32,779 bases of DNA, from NCBI GenBank assembly GCA_002457135.1, contig NTKX01000016.1:1-32779 (forward strand), in the 5' to 3' direction. The position numbers and the translations under genes are program-made. The stretch is from SAR116 cluster bacterium MED-G04. Its GTDB lineage: Bacteria > Pseudomonadota > Alphaproteobacteria > Puniceispirillales > UBA1172. This document shows, one piece after another, positions 24,911 through 32,779 of this stretch. Each line of letters opens with the position of its first letter. The stretch's first letter is position 1. The notes beneath the pieces were generated by a model that ran no database searches, was not told where the DNA came from, and saw nothing but the letters and a program-made list of their open reading frames with translations.

Positions 24911-25519
24911 ATGGCCTACAGGAAAACAGCCACACGACTAGGGCTTGGTTTGGCAGGCATGTTTATGGCCGTGCCGGTACTGGCCGCGAGTGAGGAAAGC
25001 AGCGGGGGCCTCCCCCAGCTGGATTTCGCCACCTGGCCAACACAGGTATTCTGGCTCATCATCTCATTCACGGTTGCCTATGTTCTGATGTGGCGGGTGG
25101 TCACGCCGAGCATTGCCTCGGTTCTTGAAGACCGCCATACCCGCATCAGTGATGACATGGAACGGGCAAAACAGGCCGCCAGCGAAGCCGAGCAGATGCG
25201 CCTGTCGTTTGAACAACGTCTCAGTGCGGCCCGCAATGAAGCCGCGGACAAAACCCGTGAGACGATTGCCGCCGTCCAGGCCGATGCCGAAAAGAAAGAC
25301 GCGGCAGCCAATAAGCGGATTGCCACCAAGATCAGCAAGGCCGAGGACACCATCATGGAAGCCCGCAGCAAAGCGCTGAAAGAACTTGATGATGTTGCCG
25401 CCGAAGGTGCTGTTGATGCCGCCGCCGCACTGGCCGGGATCAAGGTCACCAAAACAGATGCCAAAAAGGCCGTCAAGGAAGCCGCCAAGGCGATCCCGAT
25501 GGCAGGGGAGCAAAACTGA
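24911..25519 (+). CDS. atpF2: ATP synthase F0 subunit b'
   Basis: This is the b' peripheral-stalk subunit (also called atpX or atpG in alphaproteobacteria), which pairs with b to hold F1 against rotation. The 202-residue product has a hydrophobic N-terminal signal-like segment ending near LAASEE, the conserved LPQLDFATWPTQVFWLIISF membrane region, and a long charged coiled coil rich in Ala, Glu and Lys. The first segment may be a cleaved leader or an extra anchor. Its TGA overlaps the atpF ATG by one base (ATGA). Confidence 0.92.
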   Translation: MAYRKTATRLGLGLAGMFMAVPVLAASEESSGGLPQLDFATWPTQVFWLIISFTVAYVLMWRVVTPSIASVLEDRHTRISDDMERAKQAASEAEQMRLSFEQRLSAARNEAADKTRETIAAVQADAEKKDAAANKRIATKISKAEDTIMEARSKALKELDDVAAEGAVDAAAALAGIKVTKTDAKKAVKEAAKAIPMAGEQN

Positions 25520-26016
25520 TGGATGCAGGAACCGCACCGATGATCAATGAAGGTGTCTGGGTCGCCCTTTCCTTTATTGCCTTTGTTGCCCTGGTCTGGA
25601 AGCGCGCCGGTTCAGCCCTCTCCGCCATGTTTGACAAGCGTGCCGATGATATTCGCAAGGCCCTTGATGAGGCGCATCAGTTGCGCGAAGAGGCCCAGGC
25701 CGAGTTGACCAAATACCAGAAACTGAACCGCGAAGCGATGCAGGAAGCCGAACAGATCACGGCCAATGCCGTTGCCGCCGCCGAGGTTATCCGCGAGAAG
25801 GCCGAAGAGAACGCCAAGGCCGCCATCGCCCGCAAGCAGCAACAGGCCACCGCCAAGATCAAGGCCATGGAAGCTGAAGCGGTTGCCGAGCTTCGCGCCC
25901 GTGCGGCCGAGCTGGCCATTACCGCGGCCGGTGAGCTGATCACCAGCAAACTGGATGACAAAAGCGGGACCGAGATCATCCGCAAGGATATCGCTTCCAT
26001 CCGCAAGATCAGCTAA
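25519..26016 (+). CDS. atpF: ATP synthase F0 subunit b
   Basis: This is the second stalk subunit, one N-terminal membrane helix followed by a coiled-coil dimerisation domain. The 165-residue product begins with a short periplasmic stretch, the helix VWVALSFIAFVALVWKRAG, and KRADDIRKALDEAHQLREEA, typical of alphaproteobacterial b. It is translationally coupled to b'. It is the last gene of the F0 operon; a strong terminator follows 48 bases later. The F1 genes are elsewhere, as usual in this class. Confidence 0.94.
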   Translation: MDAGTAPMINEGVWVALSFIAFVALVWKRAGSALSAMFDKRADDIRKALDEAHQLREEAQAELTKYQKLNREAMQEAEQITANAVAAAEVIREKAEENAKAAIARKQQQATAKIKAMEAEAVAELRARAAELAITAAGELITSKLDDKSGTEIIRKDIASIRKIS

Positions 26017-26064
26017 ACCCGGATCAGATATAACCGGGCAGGTTTATTATCAGCCCCAAAGACC

Positions 26065-26089
26065 AAACCCGCCTTTCGGCGGGTTTTTT
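26065..26089 (+). terminator. Intrinsic terminator of the F0 operon
   Basis: AAACCCGCC (26065-26073), loop TTTC and GGCGGGTTT (26078-26086) form a 9-bp stem running into six T residues (26084-26089). The leading AAA gives three A residues in the opposite orientation, so it might also act weakly on transcripts from the lipoprotein gene, whose stop faces it. Confidence 0.9.
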
Positions 26090-26091
26090 CG

Positions 26092-26113
26092 TGGTAATCA
26101 TTGGGTAATCGTT
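26092..26113. repeat. Imperfect 11-bp tandem duplication past the F0 terminator
   Basis: tggtaatcatt (26092-26102) is followed by gggtaatcgtt (26103-26113), nine of 11 bases identical, then a further ggg. It lies between convergent genes. Confidence 0.6.
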
Positions 26114-26153
26114 GGGTGGACCATTTCAGGACCGGGGTCCTTTGAGCGGGGAT

Positions 26154-26636
26154 TTATTCAGCCTTGCCAAGCCCGAAGACAACCCTCGTGTTATCAGGAA
26201 CCTCAATATTGATGATGGCCACGGGATAGGATTCCGCCTGATAATTCGGGATGAACAGATCATACGAATAGACATATCGGGACTGAAGCTCATCCTGATC
26301 GTTGAGAAAGGCAAAGGTCACATCCAGCGGAACACGTTCAGCCTTGGCCAGGTTTTCCCCTTCACGCTTGAACAGCAGGCCCAGTTCGACCTTCATGTCG
26401 GTGAACCCGTCGCCCTCGGTGCAGGTGCCATCCACGCCATTGACGCGCATTGTGACATAATGGCCGTAATCAGCGCCGATCATGACTGCCTTTTCCGCGC
26501 CTTCCTTAACCCTTATATCCGGGCAGGCAATATACTCCGGCTCAAACGTGCTGCATGCCGAAAGCACGCATCCAACCGTGAGGCCACAAAACAAACGCGA
26601 GACTGACAGCATGGCTTTGGAATTCCTGATCGTCAT
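26154..26636 (-). CDS. Putative lipoprotein of unknown function
   Basis: The 160-residue product has a lipoprotein signal with lipobox VLSAC (lipidated Cys near residue 28), then a mature domain of about 130 residues. It carries three further Cys residues (one in IACPDI, one in GTCTEGD) and a beta-rich character (YGHYVTMRVNGVDG, VPLDVTFAFLND, YVYSYDLFIPNY). I do not recognise the family. It is predicted to be anchored in the outer or inner membrane facing the periplasm. A shorter start at 26612 (MLSVSRLF) has AGGA upstream and an ideal signal length, and may be the true one. It converges on the ATP synthase operon. Confidence 0.75.
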   Translation of the reverse strand: MTIRNSKAMLSVSRLFCGLTVGCVLSACSTFEPEYIACPDIRVKEGAEKAVMIGADYGHYVTMRVNGVDGTCTEGDGFTDMKVELGLLFKREGENLAKAERVPLDVTFAFLNDQDELQSRYVYSYDLFIPNYQAESYPVAIINIEVPDNTRVVFGLGKAE

Positions 26637-26709
26637 GATGGTTAGACACTAGTCGCTTTCCGCGCCTGTTTCAAGTTGACCTGCACTCAAACTTGAAGCA
26701 GAACAGGCT

Positions 26710-27663
26710 ATGGTTTCCGTATCTGAAGAAAGCAAGGTTATCCGCCTCGCCGCGCCAAGGGGTTTCTGTGCCGGGGTTGATCGTGCCGTTCGTATTGTCG
26801 AGGTTGCGCTGGAAAAATTCGGCCAGCCAGTCTATGTCCGCCATGAAATCGTGCATAACCGTTTCGTTGTTGACGGGCTGGCCGCCAAGGGCGCGGTTTT
26901 TGTCGAGGAACTGGACGAAGTGCCAGAAGGCGCACCGGTTGTTTTCTCAGCCCACGGGGTCGCCAAAGCTGTGGTTGCCGAGGCTGATGCCCGCCGCATG
27001 ATCGCCGTTGATGCCACCTGCCCGCTGGTTACCAAGGTCCATATTGAGGCGCATCGCCACGTCCGTGAGGGCTGTCATATCCTGCTGATCGGCCATGCCG
27101 GTCATCCTGAGGTGGAAGGCACAATGGGCCAGGTTCCCAGCGGTACCATGTCGCTGATCGAAACCCCTGACGATGCCGAAACCATCATCCCGCCCGCAGG
27201 CATGGAGGTTGCCTTTGCGACCCAGACCACGCTGTCGGTGGATGATACCGCTGAAATCGTCGGTATCCTGAAACGCCGTTTCCCCGGCATCAAGGGGCCG
27301 CGTGGCGAGGATATCTGCTACGCCACCACCAACCGCCAGAATGCCGTCAAGGTCATTGCCGAGGATGCTGATCTGGTGCTGGTGATCGGGGCTGAAAATT
27401 CATCCAATTCAAAACGCCTGGTTGAGGTTGCGCTCCGCGCCGGGGCGACTGAGGCCGCGCTGATCGCCGATGCCTCCATGATTGATTACACGCTGACCGA
27501 CCGCGCCCGTATCATCGGGATTTCAGCCGGTGCCTCAGCCCCTGAAGTGCTGGTCGATGAGGTGATCGCGGCCCTGTCATCACGCTACAGCGTCACCACC
27601 GAAGAGATCATGACCACTGTTGAAGACGTCGAGTTCAACCTGCCCCCGGCCCTGAGGGACTGA
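26710..27663 (+). CDS. ispH: 4-Hydroxy-3-methylbut-2-enyl diphosphate reductase
   Basis: IspH makes IPP and DMAPP in the last step of the MEP isoprenoid pathway with an Fe-S cluster. The 317-residue product has the three cluster Cys residues: Cys20 in [13 protein letters not shown], Cys104 in [11 protein letters not shown] and Cys203 in ICYATTNRQ. It also has the active-site Glu/Thr-Gln region [12 protein letters not shown] and the C-terminal [10 protein letters not shown] with ENVEF-like [15 protein letters not shown] precedes the ATG. thrB starts four bases after its stop, and the two are probably co-transcribed. Confidence 0.97.
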   Translation: MVSVSEESKVIRLAAPRGFCAGVDRAVRIVEVALEKFGQPVYVRHEIVHNRFVVDGLAAKGAVFVEELDEVPEGAPVVFSAHGVAKAVVAEADARRMIAVDATCPLVTKVHIEAHRHVREGCHILLIGHAGHPEVEGTMGQVPSGTMSLIETPDDAETIIPPAGMEVAFATQTTLSVDDTAEIVGILKRRFPGIKGPRGEDICYATTNRQNAVKVIAEDADLVLVIGAENSSNSKRLVEVALRAGATEAALIADASMIDYTLTDRARIIGISAGASAPEVLVDEVIAALSSRYSVTTEEIMTTVEDVEFNLPPALRD

Positions 27664-27666
27664 CCC

Positions 27667-28635
27667 ATGGCCGTCTATACCCGTGTTGACGAAGATCAGC
27701 TGAAAGACCTGCTCAGCGGTTATGGCATTGGTGAGCTGACCAGCTTTTCCGGGATTACCCAGGGGGTTGAAAACTCCAATTACCGGCTTTCCACCACCGG
27801 GGGCGAATTTATCCTGACGCTTTATGAAAAGCGGGTGGACCGTGCTGACCTGCCGTTTTTCATCGGCTTGATGGGGCATATGGCCAATGCCGGGATCAAC
27901 TGCCCCAAACCTGTTGAAGATACATCAGGCCAGATATTACAGGAAGTTAGTGATCGCGCTGCCGCCATTGTCACCTTCCTTGACGGGACCTGGTCAAACA
28001 GCCCGACCCCGCAGCGTTGCCGTGCCGCCGGTGCGGTGCTGGCGCGGATGCATCTGGCCGGGGCTGATTACATGACCCTGCGCCGTAACGCGCTCAATTC
28101 AGCGGGCTGGATGCCGTTGCTTGAGGCCTCGGACAAGGGCCAGACCGACGGGCTGCTGCCTGATCTGTGGGCGCAGGCGAAAACCCGCCTCGAAGGCATC
28201 CTCGCGGACTGGCCCCATGATCTGCCCCACGGCGTTATCCATGCTGATCTGTTCCCGGATAATGTGCTGTTTATCGGTGATCGCGTCACCGGGGTGATCG
28301 ATTTCTATTTTGCCTGCAATGATTTTATTGCCTATGACCTCGCCATCATGCTCAACGCCTGGTGTTTTGAGCCGGATGGCAGTTTCAACATCACCAAGGC
28401 GTTGCAGCTGGTATCAGGGTATCAGTCAACACGTCCGCTGAGCAATGCCGAAATTGCCGCCATTCCGGTGCTGTGCCGTGGCGCGGCGATGCGGTTTTTC
28501 CTGACAAGGCTCTATGACTGGATCAACACCCCCGCCGATGCCCAGGTCAGGCCCCATGACCCGATGGATTACTGGAGGCGGCTCAATTTCCATCATCAGG
28601 TCAACACACCCAAAGCCTATGGGTTCGGCGGGTGA
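27667..28635 (+). CDS. thrB: Homoserine kinase, APH-fold type
   Basis: ThrB phosphorylates homoserine in threonine synthesis. The 322-residue product belongs to the aminoglycoside-phosphotransferase-fold branch of alphaproteobacteria, not the GHMP branch. It has [21 protein letters not shown] at the N-terminus, the ATP-lid Glu/Lys strand FILTLYEKR, the catalytic [11 protein letters not shown] and the metal-binding [10 protein letters not shown]. The rnhA GTG overlaps its stop by four bases. The gene order ispH-thrB-rnhA is a recurring alphaproteobacterial arrangement; the three roles are not obviously linked. Confidence 0.93.
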   Translation: MAVYTRVDEDQLKDLLSGYGIGELTSFSGITQGVENSNYRLSTTGGEFILTLYEKRVDRADLPFFIGLMGHMANAGINCPKPVEDTSGQILQEVSDRAAAIVTFLDGTWSNSPTPQRCRAAGAVLARMHLAGADYMTLRRNALNSAGWMPLLEASDKGQTDGLLPDLWAQAKTRLEGILADWPHDLPHGVIHADLFPDNVLFIGDRVTGVIDFYFACNDFIAYDLAIMLNAWCFEPDGSFNITKALQLVSGYQSTRPLSNAEIAAIPVLCRGAAMRFFLTRLYDWINTPADAQVRPHDPMDYWRRLNFHHQVNTPKAYGFGG

Positions 28636-29072
28636 GCGGGATAGTCGAAATCCATACCGATGGGTCCTGCCTCGGCAATCCGGGCCCCGGCGGATGGGCC
28701 GCGATCATGCAGTATGGTGAAACCGAAAAAGTCCTGTCAGGCGGTGCGGCGGAGACCACCAACAACCGCATGGAAATGACGGCGGCGATCATGGCGCTCA
28801 ATGCGCTCAAACGCCCGGTTGCGGTGACCCTCACCTCAGACAGTGTTTACCTGAGGGACGGTATCACGAAATGGATTCACGGCTGGAAACGCAATGGCTG
28901 GATGACAGCCGCCAAAAAACCCGTTGCCAATCAGGATCTGTGGCAACAGCTTGATGCTGCCATGCAGGGTCACGATATCAACTGGCAGTGGGTCAAGGGC
29001 CATGCCGGTCATCCGCTCAACGAACGTTGCGACCAACTGGCCCGGGAAGAGGCTGAAAATCAAAAAGGCTAG
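28632..29072 (+). CDS. rnhA: Ribonuclease HI
   Basis: RNase HI cleaves RNA in RNA-DNA hybrids. The 146-residue product carries all four metal-binding carboxylates at the same numbers as the E. coli enzyme: Asp10 (HTDGSC), Glu48 (NNRMEMTA), Asp70 ([10 protein letters not shown]) and Asp134 (NERCDQLA). His124 is in VKGHAGH. The basic Trp-rich handle [11 protein letters not shown] is present. The start is GTG at 28632, overlapping the thrB stop (GTGA). Its TAG shares a CTAG with the stop of the converging peroxiredoxin gene. Confidence 0.97.
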   Translation: MSGIVEIHTDGSCLGNPGPGGWAAIMQYGETEKVLSGGAAETTNNRMEMTAAIMALNALKRPVAVTLTSDSVYLRDGITKWIHGWKRNGWMTAAKKPVANQDLWQQLDAAMQGHDINWQWVKGHAGHPLNERCDQLAREEAENQKG

Positions 29073-29551
29073 AGCCGTGCCAGCACATGCTCGGCGGCTG
29101 AAACCTGAAACGCCGACGGCTTTTCCATGTAAAGCTGGGTGATGACCCCGTCTTCGGCCACCAGCGCCATTCTGGCGGCGCGATTGTTGCCCAGCACCGG
29201 GGTGCTGACCACATCAATCCCCATGGCATGACAGGCCGCACCGAACGGGTCACCCAGCATATCGATCTTGCCCTCGGCCCCCGAGGTCTTGCCCCATGCG
29301 GTCATGACATGAATATCGTTGACGGCAATACAGCCGATGGCATCAACGCCTTTCGGGGCGAACTCATCAGCGTGGTCAACATAGCCGGGCAGGTGACGCG
29401 CCGAACAGGTCGGCGTAAAGGCACCGGGCAGGGCAATCAGAACAACCTTGCGCCCGCTTGACCATTCCAGCAGTGATGTTTCGGTGATCTTGCCATCAAC
29501 CATCTGGTGGATGGTGGCATCGGGGAGTTTCTGGCCGGTTTCGAGCGCCAT
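29069..29551 (-). CDS. Peroxiredoxin, Prx5-like
   Basis: This is a thiol peroxidase that reduces peroxides. The 160-residue product has the peroxidatic Cys49 in [16 protein letters not shown], and the Prx5-type features [12 protein letters not shown] and [13 protein letters not shown]. Two other Cys residues (near 74 and 107) could act as resolving Cys or be non-catalytic. AAAGGA lies about nine bases before the ATG. It sits 51 bases after the DsbD-like gene on the same strand, so a shared thiol-redox transcript is possible. An imperfect TCATC/GATGA stem lies in that gap. Confidence 0.93.
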   Translation of the reverse strand: MALETGQKLPDATIHQMVDGKITETSLLEWSSGRKVVLIALPGAFTPTCSARHLPGYVDHADEFAPKGVDAIGCIAVNDIHVMTAWGKTSGAEGKIDMLGDPFGAACHAMGIDVVSTPVLGNNRAARMALVAEDGVITQLYMEKPSAFQVSAAEHVLARL

Positions 29552-29602
29552 TATTGTTATTCCTTTATTTCATCATTAAGGATGATCTAGTTTCCGCCAT
29601 GG

Positions 29603-31540
29603 TCAATGCAAGGGCGGGCCGGATGCACGCTGCAAGGCATCCCTGATGGCCGAAGTGGTAAGAATTTCAGGGAGCGGCAACCCGTCCGGGGCCGATGGAC
29701 CGTAAACCGCATTGAACGGAATACCATAACGGCCGAATGAGGCCAGATAGGCACTGATCGCATCATCCGGCAGGGTCCAGTCTGCCCTCAGCAACACCAC
29801 ATCCTGATCCGCAAAGGTCTTGCTGACAGTATCGGTATCCAGCACCAGTGCCTTGTTGGTCTTGCAGGTGATGCACCAGTCGGCGGTCACATCAACGAAC
29901 ACCACCCTGCCCTCAGCGGTGAGGCTTTGTGCCAGCCCCGGTTGCCATTCCTGCCAGCCCTGATCAGGGCCTGCACTTGAATTGAAATGACTGCCCAGCA
30001 CGGTCAGGAGCCAGACCGAGGTTGCAAAAAGCCCCAGGGCAAGCACGCGTTTCATGGTGATCAGCCACGGCCCCGGTTTCGGCAGATAGCGGACCAGCGC
30101 CGGGAACGCCGCCACCATCACCCAGGGCAGGGCCAGCCCCGCCCCCATGGAAAGAAAGACCGTCATCAGCATGCCGCCCGGTGCCGCAAGGGCAAAGGCG
30201 ATGGCGGTGCCGACAAAGGGGGCCGAACACGGCGTGGCCAGAAGCGTGGCCAGCGCGCCTGAGGCGAAATCACCGGCTAACCCTGATGATGCCTGGCTTC
30301 CCCCAAGACGCTGGGCAAATTGAGGCACGGGCAAGGTCACTATATCAAGCATCACCAGCCCGAAAAACCCGATGGCAGCGGCGGCAAGGATAAGGAAGGC
30401 CGGTTGCTGGAACTGAATGCCCCAGCCGACAGCAAGCCCGGCCGACCGTGCCAGCAGAAGGGCCGCGCCAAGGATAATGAAGGAGACGATCACCCCCGCC
30501 GCAGTAGCGATGAAGGAACGCCGGATGGCCATGGCCTCCCCGCCGCCGTGACCCATCACGGATGACAGTTTGAGCGTCAGCACCGGCAGCACGCAGGGCA
30601 TGACGTTGAGGATCACCCCGCCGATGAAGGCAACCCCCAGCATGGCCAGCAGGGCAGGCATGATGCTGGTTGGCTTGAGGGGTTCGCCCGCCACCACCGA
30701 TGTTGCCTCAAGCAGGAAATCACGCCCGACCACGGTGATGGTCACGGGATTTCCAGCCAGATCAGCGGCGGGTTTCCCGGAAACCCCGATGCGCGCCAGC
30801 CCACCCGAAAATTGAGGTGACGTGAAGCCATAGCCTGATGCCGCCTCAATAAAGATATCACCATCAAGTCGCGTCAGGGGCTGGCCAACGCGTTCAAGGG
30901 CAAGGCTCAACCCCTCCCCGTCAATGGCCACCCCGCGCAGGCTGACCCCGCCCGCTGTCCCCGCTGATGGCACGCTGGACCTGAATTCAGCCATTCGCCT
31001 TGCATGGGATGACGGCTTCGCCTCCCCTGCCGGGACCGAAAGGGTCAGCACTTCCTGAACCGGGATGCAGATATCGGAGCAGACCAGCCCCTCAAGCCCG
31101 GCCGCCACGACAAGATCACGCCCTGCCCGCACCAGATCGAGCCTGAGCGGCAGGATCACCGCATCGCTGTAACCGTAGCTGTCAAACCCCAGTATCGAAA
31201 ACCGTGTTGGTGCCGGAAACGACAGGTGGTGGCCGGCAACCGCACCAGAACCCGTGAAATCAAGTTCAGGCGGCAGGCCGGCATCACCGGGGCTGCGCCA
31301 GTAGACTTTCCAGCCCGGCGATAACCTGAACTCAAGCCCGGCCTCAAGCGAGGGGGCCTCACCGGTTGCGGTGACCGCGCTGATCAACCTGGCTTCAAAA
31401 TACTCGTTGCCCTGCCATGGGCCGGTATCAGCCTTCGCCCCATGAACGCCATGAATGCCCCCAGGCAGGCCCCCAAACATGCACACCAGCATCAGGGTCA
31501 GCACTCGCTGGAATGAGATTTTTCGCCATTTATTCATCAT
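29603..31540 (-). CDS. dsbD: DsbD/ScsB-like thiol:disulfide interchange membrane protein
   Basis: The protein carries electrons from cytoplasmic thioredoxin to periplasmic thiol proteins. The 645-residue product has a signal peptide (1 to about 37), a periplasmic N-domain with Cys154 and Cys158 (VCSDICIP), a CcdA-like eight-helix membrane domain with the redox pair Cys316 (NVMPCVLPV) and Cys438 (LATPCSAPF), and a C-terminal thioredoxin domain with ADWCITC (Cys556, Cys559). The N-domain CX3C pattern is closer to ScsB-type proteins than to E. coli DsbD. Two adjacent ATG codons follow AAAGGAAC; the second (31537) is better spaced. It may supply reductant for cytochrome c maturation, but the ccm genes here are distant. 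Confidence 0.9.
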   Translation of the reverse strand: MMNKWRKISFQRVLTLMLVCMFGGLPGGIHGVHGAKADTGPWQGNEYFEARLISAVTATGEAPSLEAGLEFRLSPGWKVYWRSPGDAGLPPELDFTGSGAVAGHHLSFPAPTRFSILGFDSYGYSDAVILPLRLDLVRAGRDLVVAAGLEGLVCSDICIPVQEVLTLSVPAGEAKPSSHARRMAEFRSSVPSAGTAGGVSLRGVAIDGEGLSLALERVGQPLTRLDGDIFIEAASGYGFTSPQFSGGLARIGVSGKPAADLAGNPVTITVVGRDFLLEATSVVAGEPLKPTSIMPALLAMLGVAFIGGVILNVMPCVLPVLTLKLSSVMGHGGGEAMAIRRSFIATAAGVIVSFIILGAALLLARSAGLAVGWGIQFQQPAFLILAAAAIGFFGLVMLDIVTLPVPQFAQRLGGSQASSGLAGDFASGALATLLATPCSAPFVGTAIAFALAAPGGMLMTVFLSMGAGLALPWVMVAAFPALVRYLPKPGPWLITMKRVLALGLFATSVWLLTVLGSHFNSSAGPDQGWQEWQPGLAQSLTAEGRVVFVDVTADWCITCKTNKALVLDTDTVSKTFADQDVVLLRADWTLPDDAISAYLASFGRYGIPFNAVYGPSAPDGLPLPEILTTSAIRDALQRASGPPLH

Positions 31541-31653
31541 GTTCCTTTAATACCCGGGACAGGCCAATGCGCAAAGTCACTAATTTATGCTTTCCAGAAC
31601 CTGCCCGAGGGGTTAGGCTTTTAGATATATGGTACCTGAAAGGGGGTTTTGCC

Positions 31654-32211
31654 ATGGCAAATTACCTTGCAGGGCAGATGCTGATCGCGATGCCTCAGAT
31701 GGATGACAAACGGTTTCGCAATTCTGTCATCCTGATTTGCAGTCACGACAGCGATGCCGCCATGGGCCTGATCATCAATCAGCCTATGGATGGCCTGTAC
31801 CTGGATGAGCTGGCAGAACAGATCGGTATTGGTACCCCTCGTTTCTGCGGTGATGTTCCTATTTTCAATGGCGGGCCGGTTGAACAGTCTCGCGGCATGG
31901 TGCTGCATTCGTCTGAACATGTCCTGCCCGATACCATCACCATCAATGATCGCATGGCCATGACCTCAAACATCAAGATCATTGCCGAGATTGCCAATGG
32001 CCACGGCCCCACGGATTTTATTGTCGCCCTCGGCCATGCCAGCTGGTCTGCCGGGCAACTGGAAGATGAGCTGCGCAGCAATGTCTGGCTCACCATGCCG
32101 TTTCAGGAAGACCTGATTTTCGGTGAACCCATGGGCGGGATATGGTCATCATGCTATTCCCGCATGGGCATTTCCACCGCCCATATATCGCCCTTCAGCG
32201 GAAACGCCTAA
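31654..32211 (+). CDS. YqgE/AlgH family protein (UPF0301)
   Basis: This is a cytoplasmic protein of unclear function, widely conserved in proteobacteria. The 185-residue product has the family N-terminus YLAGQMLIAMPQM followed by DDKRFRNSVILICSH, then MGLIINQPM, FNGGPVEQSRGMVLHS, the conserved ALGHASWSAGQLEDEL, and the C-terminal W-Y-RMGI region. I chose the ATG at 31654 because AGGGGG lies about eight bases upstream; a much longer frame from 31417 would overlap the divergent dsbD gene and lacks family similarity. It diverges from dsbD and converges on the M16 peptidase gene. Confidence 0.93.
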   Translation: MANYLAGQMLIAMPQMDDKRFRNSVILICSHDSDAAMGLIINQPMDGLYLDELAEQIGIGTPRFCGDVPIFNGGPVEQSRGMVLHSSEHVLPDTITINDRMAMTSNIKIIAEIANGHGPTDFIVALGHASWSAGQLEDELRSNVWLTMPFQEDLIFGEPMGGIWSSCYSRMGISTAHISPFSGNA

Positions 32212-32215
32212 CCAG

Positions 32216-32243
32216 AAAATAGTGGCCGGAAAATAGTGGCCGG
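32216..32243. repeat. Exact 14-bp tandem duplication between yqgE and the peptidase gene
   Basis: aaaatagtggccgg occurs at 32216-32229 and again at 32230-32243, five bases after the yqgE stop. It lies in a 48-base gap between convergent genes and has no terminator-like T run. Confidence 0.92.
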
Positions 32244-32259
32244 AAATCTCTAAAGGCGA

Positions 32260-32779
32260 TCAGGCCGCGAAGGCAGATCGAAGGGCATCCTCATCAGGCA
32301 GATCACCATCAGCCAGCGGGCCTATCGCCGCCAGCACCGGCGGCTCTTCGATCAGTCGGCTGGCAACACGCCGGATATCAGCCTCGGTAATCCCTGAAAT
32401 TTTCTCCAGCTGTTCAGCCACGGGGATAATGCGGCCAAAATAGATCAGGTGACGCGGCAGGCTCTCACAGACCGAGGCCACGCTTTCCTGACGCATCATC
32501 AGGCTGGCCCTGATCTGCGCCCTTGCACGGGCGGTTTCATCAGCACTGGCCGCTGTGGCCAGGGTCACCATTTCGGCCCCCGCCAGTTTCACCATTTCCG
32601 CGGCATCATCAACCGAAGTGCCCGCGTAAATCGTCAACTGGCCGCAATCAGCGTACCCCTGGGGGTAGGAAAACACACTGTAGCATAGCCCGCGCTTTTC
32701 CCGTGCTTCCTGAAACAGCCGCGATGACATGCCGCCGCCATAGAGAACCGAGAGCAGCGCCAGGGTCAGGGCATCATCA
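32260..32779 (-). CDS. M16 family (pitrilysin/MPP-like) peptidase, C-terminal part
   Basis: The minus-strand frame is open to the right edge, so only the last 172 residues of a roughly 420-residue protein are visible. They include the family block VLYGGGMSSRLFQE-AREKRGLCYSV in the C-terminal half, which matches processing-peptidase-like M16 proteins (PqqL/mitochondrial processing peptidase beta-like), and a closing helix region IIPVAEQLEKISGITEADIRR. The zinc-binding HXXEH lies in the missing N-terminal half, so activity cannot be judged. An ATG at 32728-32730 (MSSRLF) falls inside the conserved block and is not the start. Confidence 0.92.
   Translation of the reverse strand, partial: DDALTLALLSVLYGGGMSSRLFQEAREKRGLCYSVFSYPQGYADCGQLTIYAGTSVDDAAEMVKLAGAEMVTLATAASADETARARAQIRASLMMRQESVASVCESLPRHLIYFGRIIPVAEQLEKISGITEADIRRVASRLIEEPPVLAAIGPLADGDLPDEDALRSAFAA

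Noticed and set aside
1-32779. Genomic island, prophage, insertion sequence, CRISPR array or tRNA gene
   Set aside because: All genes are housekeeping or conserved chromosomal types. I saw no transposase, integrase, inverted terminal repeats, regularly spaced direct repeats or cloverleaf sequence.

Overview
The window is an ordinary-looking stretch of an alphaproteobacterial chromosome. It is moderately GC-rich, densely coded on both strands and has no intergenic gap over 200 bases. I see no tRNA, rRNA, CRISPR array, insertion sequence or phage gene. Evidence for Alphaproteobacteria: an F0-only ATP synthase operon with both b' and b subunits, adjacent DUF1491 and DUF1674 genes, the gene runs rsmB-heparinase-purH and mutY-dciA-dsbA-smc, and ispH-thrB-rnhA with an APH-type homoserine kinase. 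A Rhodospirillales or SAR116-like marine lineage is an inference from synteny and from the corrinoid gene set. It is not proven here.

Layout. 1-1730: aconitase (minus, C-terminus off the left edge). 1928-3344: heme exporter genes ccmA-ccmB, facing away from acnA. 3386-8632 (minus): a five-gene one-carbon/corrinoid cluster. In transcription order it holds a B12-binding protein, a small 'virulence factor'-family protein, a MetF-type reductase, a methyltetrahydrofolate:corrinoid methyltransferase and a ferredoxin/ASKHA reductive activator. 8796-10394 (minus): yciB and dusA. 10505-11182 (minus): an outer-membrane beta-barrel gene with tandem repeats in its leader. 11376-11927: a periplasmic histidine phosphatase. 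11934-12442 (minus): DUF1491 and a 59-residue SdhAF4-like (DUF1674) gene. 12532-17224: rsmB, heparinase-like gene, purH. 17277-18392 (minus): mutY. 18441-23195: dciA, a Tat-type DsbA-like gene, smc. 23344-26016: atpI-atpB-atpE-b'-b, with a good promoter and a strong terminator. 26154-26636 (minus): a lipoprotein. 26710-29072: ispH, thrB, rnhA. 29069-31540 (minus): peroxiredoxin and a DsbD/ScsB-like protein. 31654-32211: yqgE. 32260-32779 (minus): an M16 peptidase cut by the right edge.

The most interesting system is the corrinoid cluster. Its parts match the methyl-H4folate-binding, B12-binding and reactivation functions of methionine synthase MetH, placed on separate polypeptides, together with a MetF-like enzyme that could make the methyl donor. 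No homocysteine-binding methyltransferase is present in the window. The simplest reading is a split B12-dependent methionine synthase; a methyl-donor demethylation system is the alternative. A second, window-wide pattern is a set of short tandem duplications (units of 11-16 bp) at gene ends and in leaders. One of them gives purH three consecutive in-frame stop codons.
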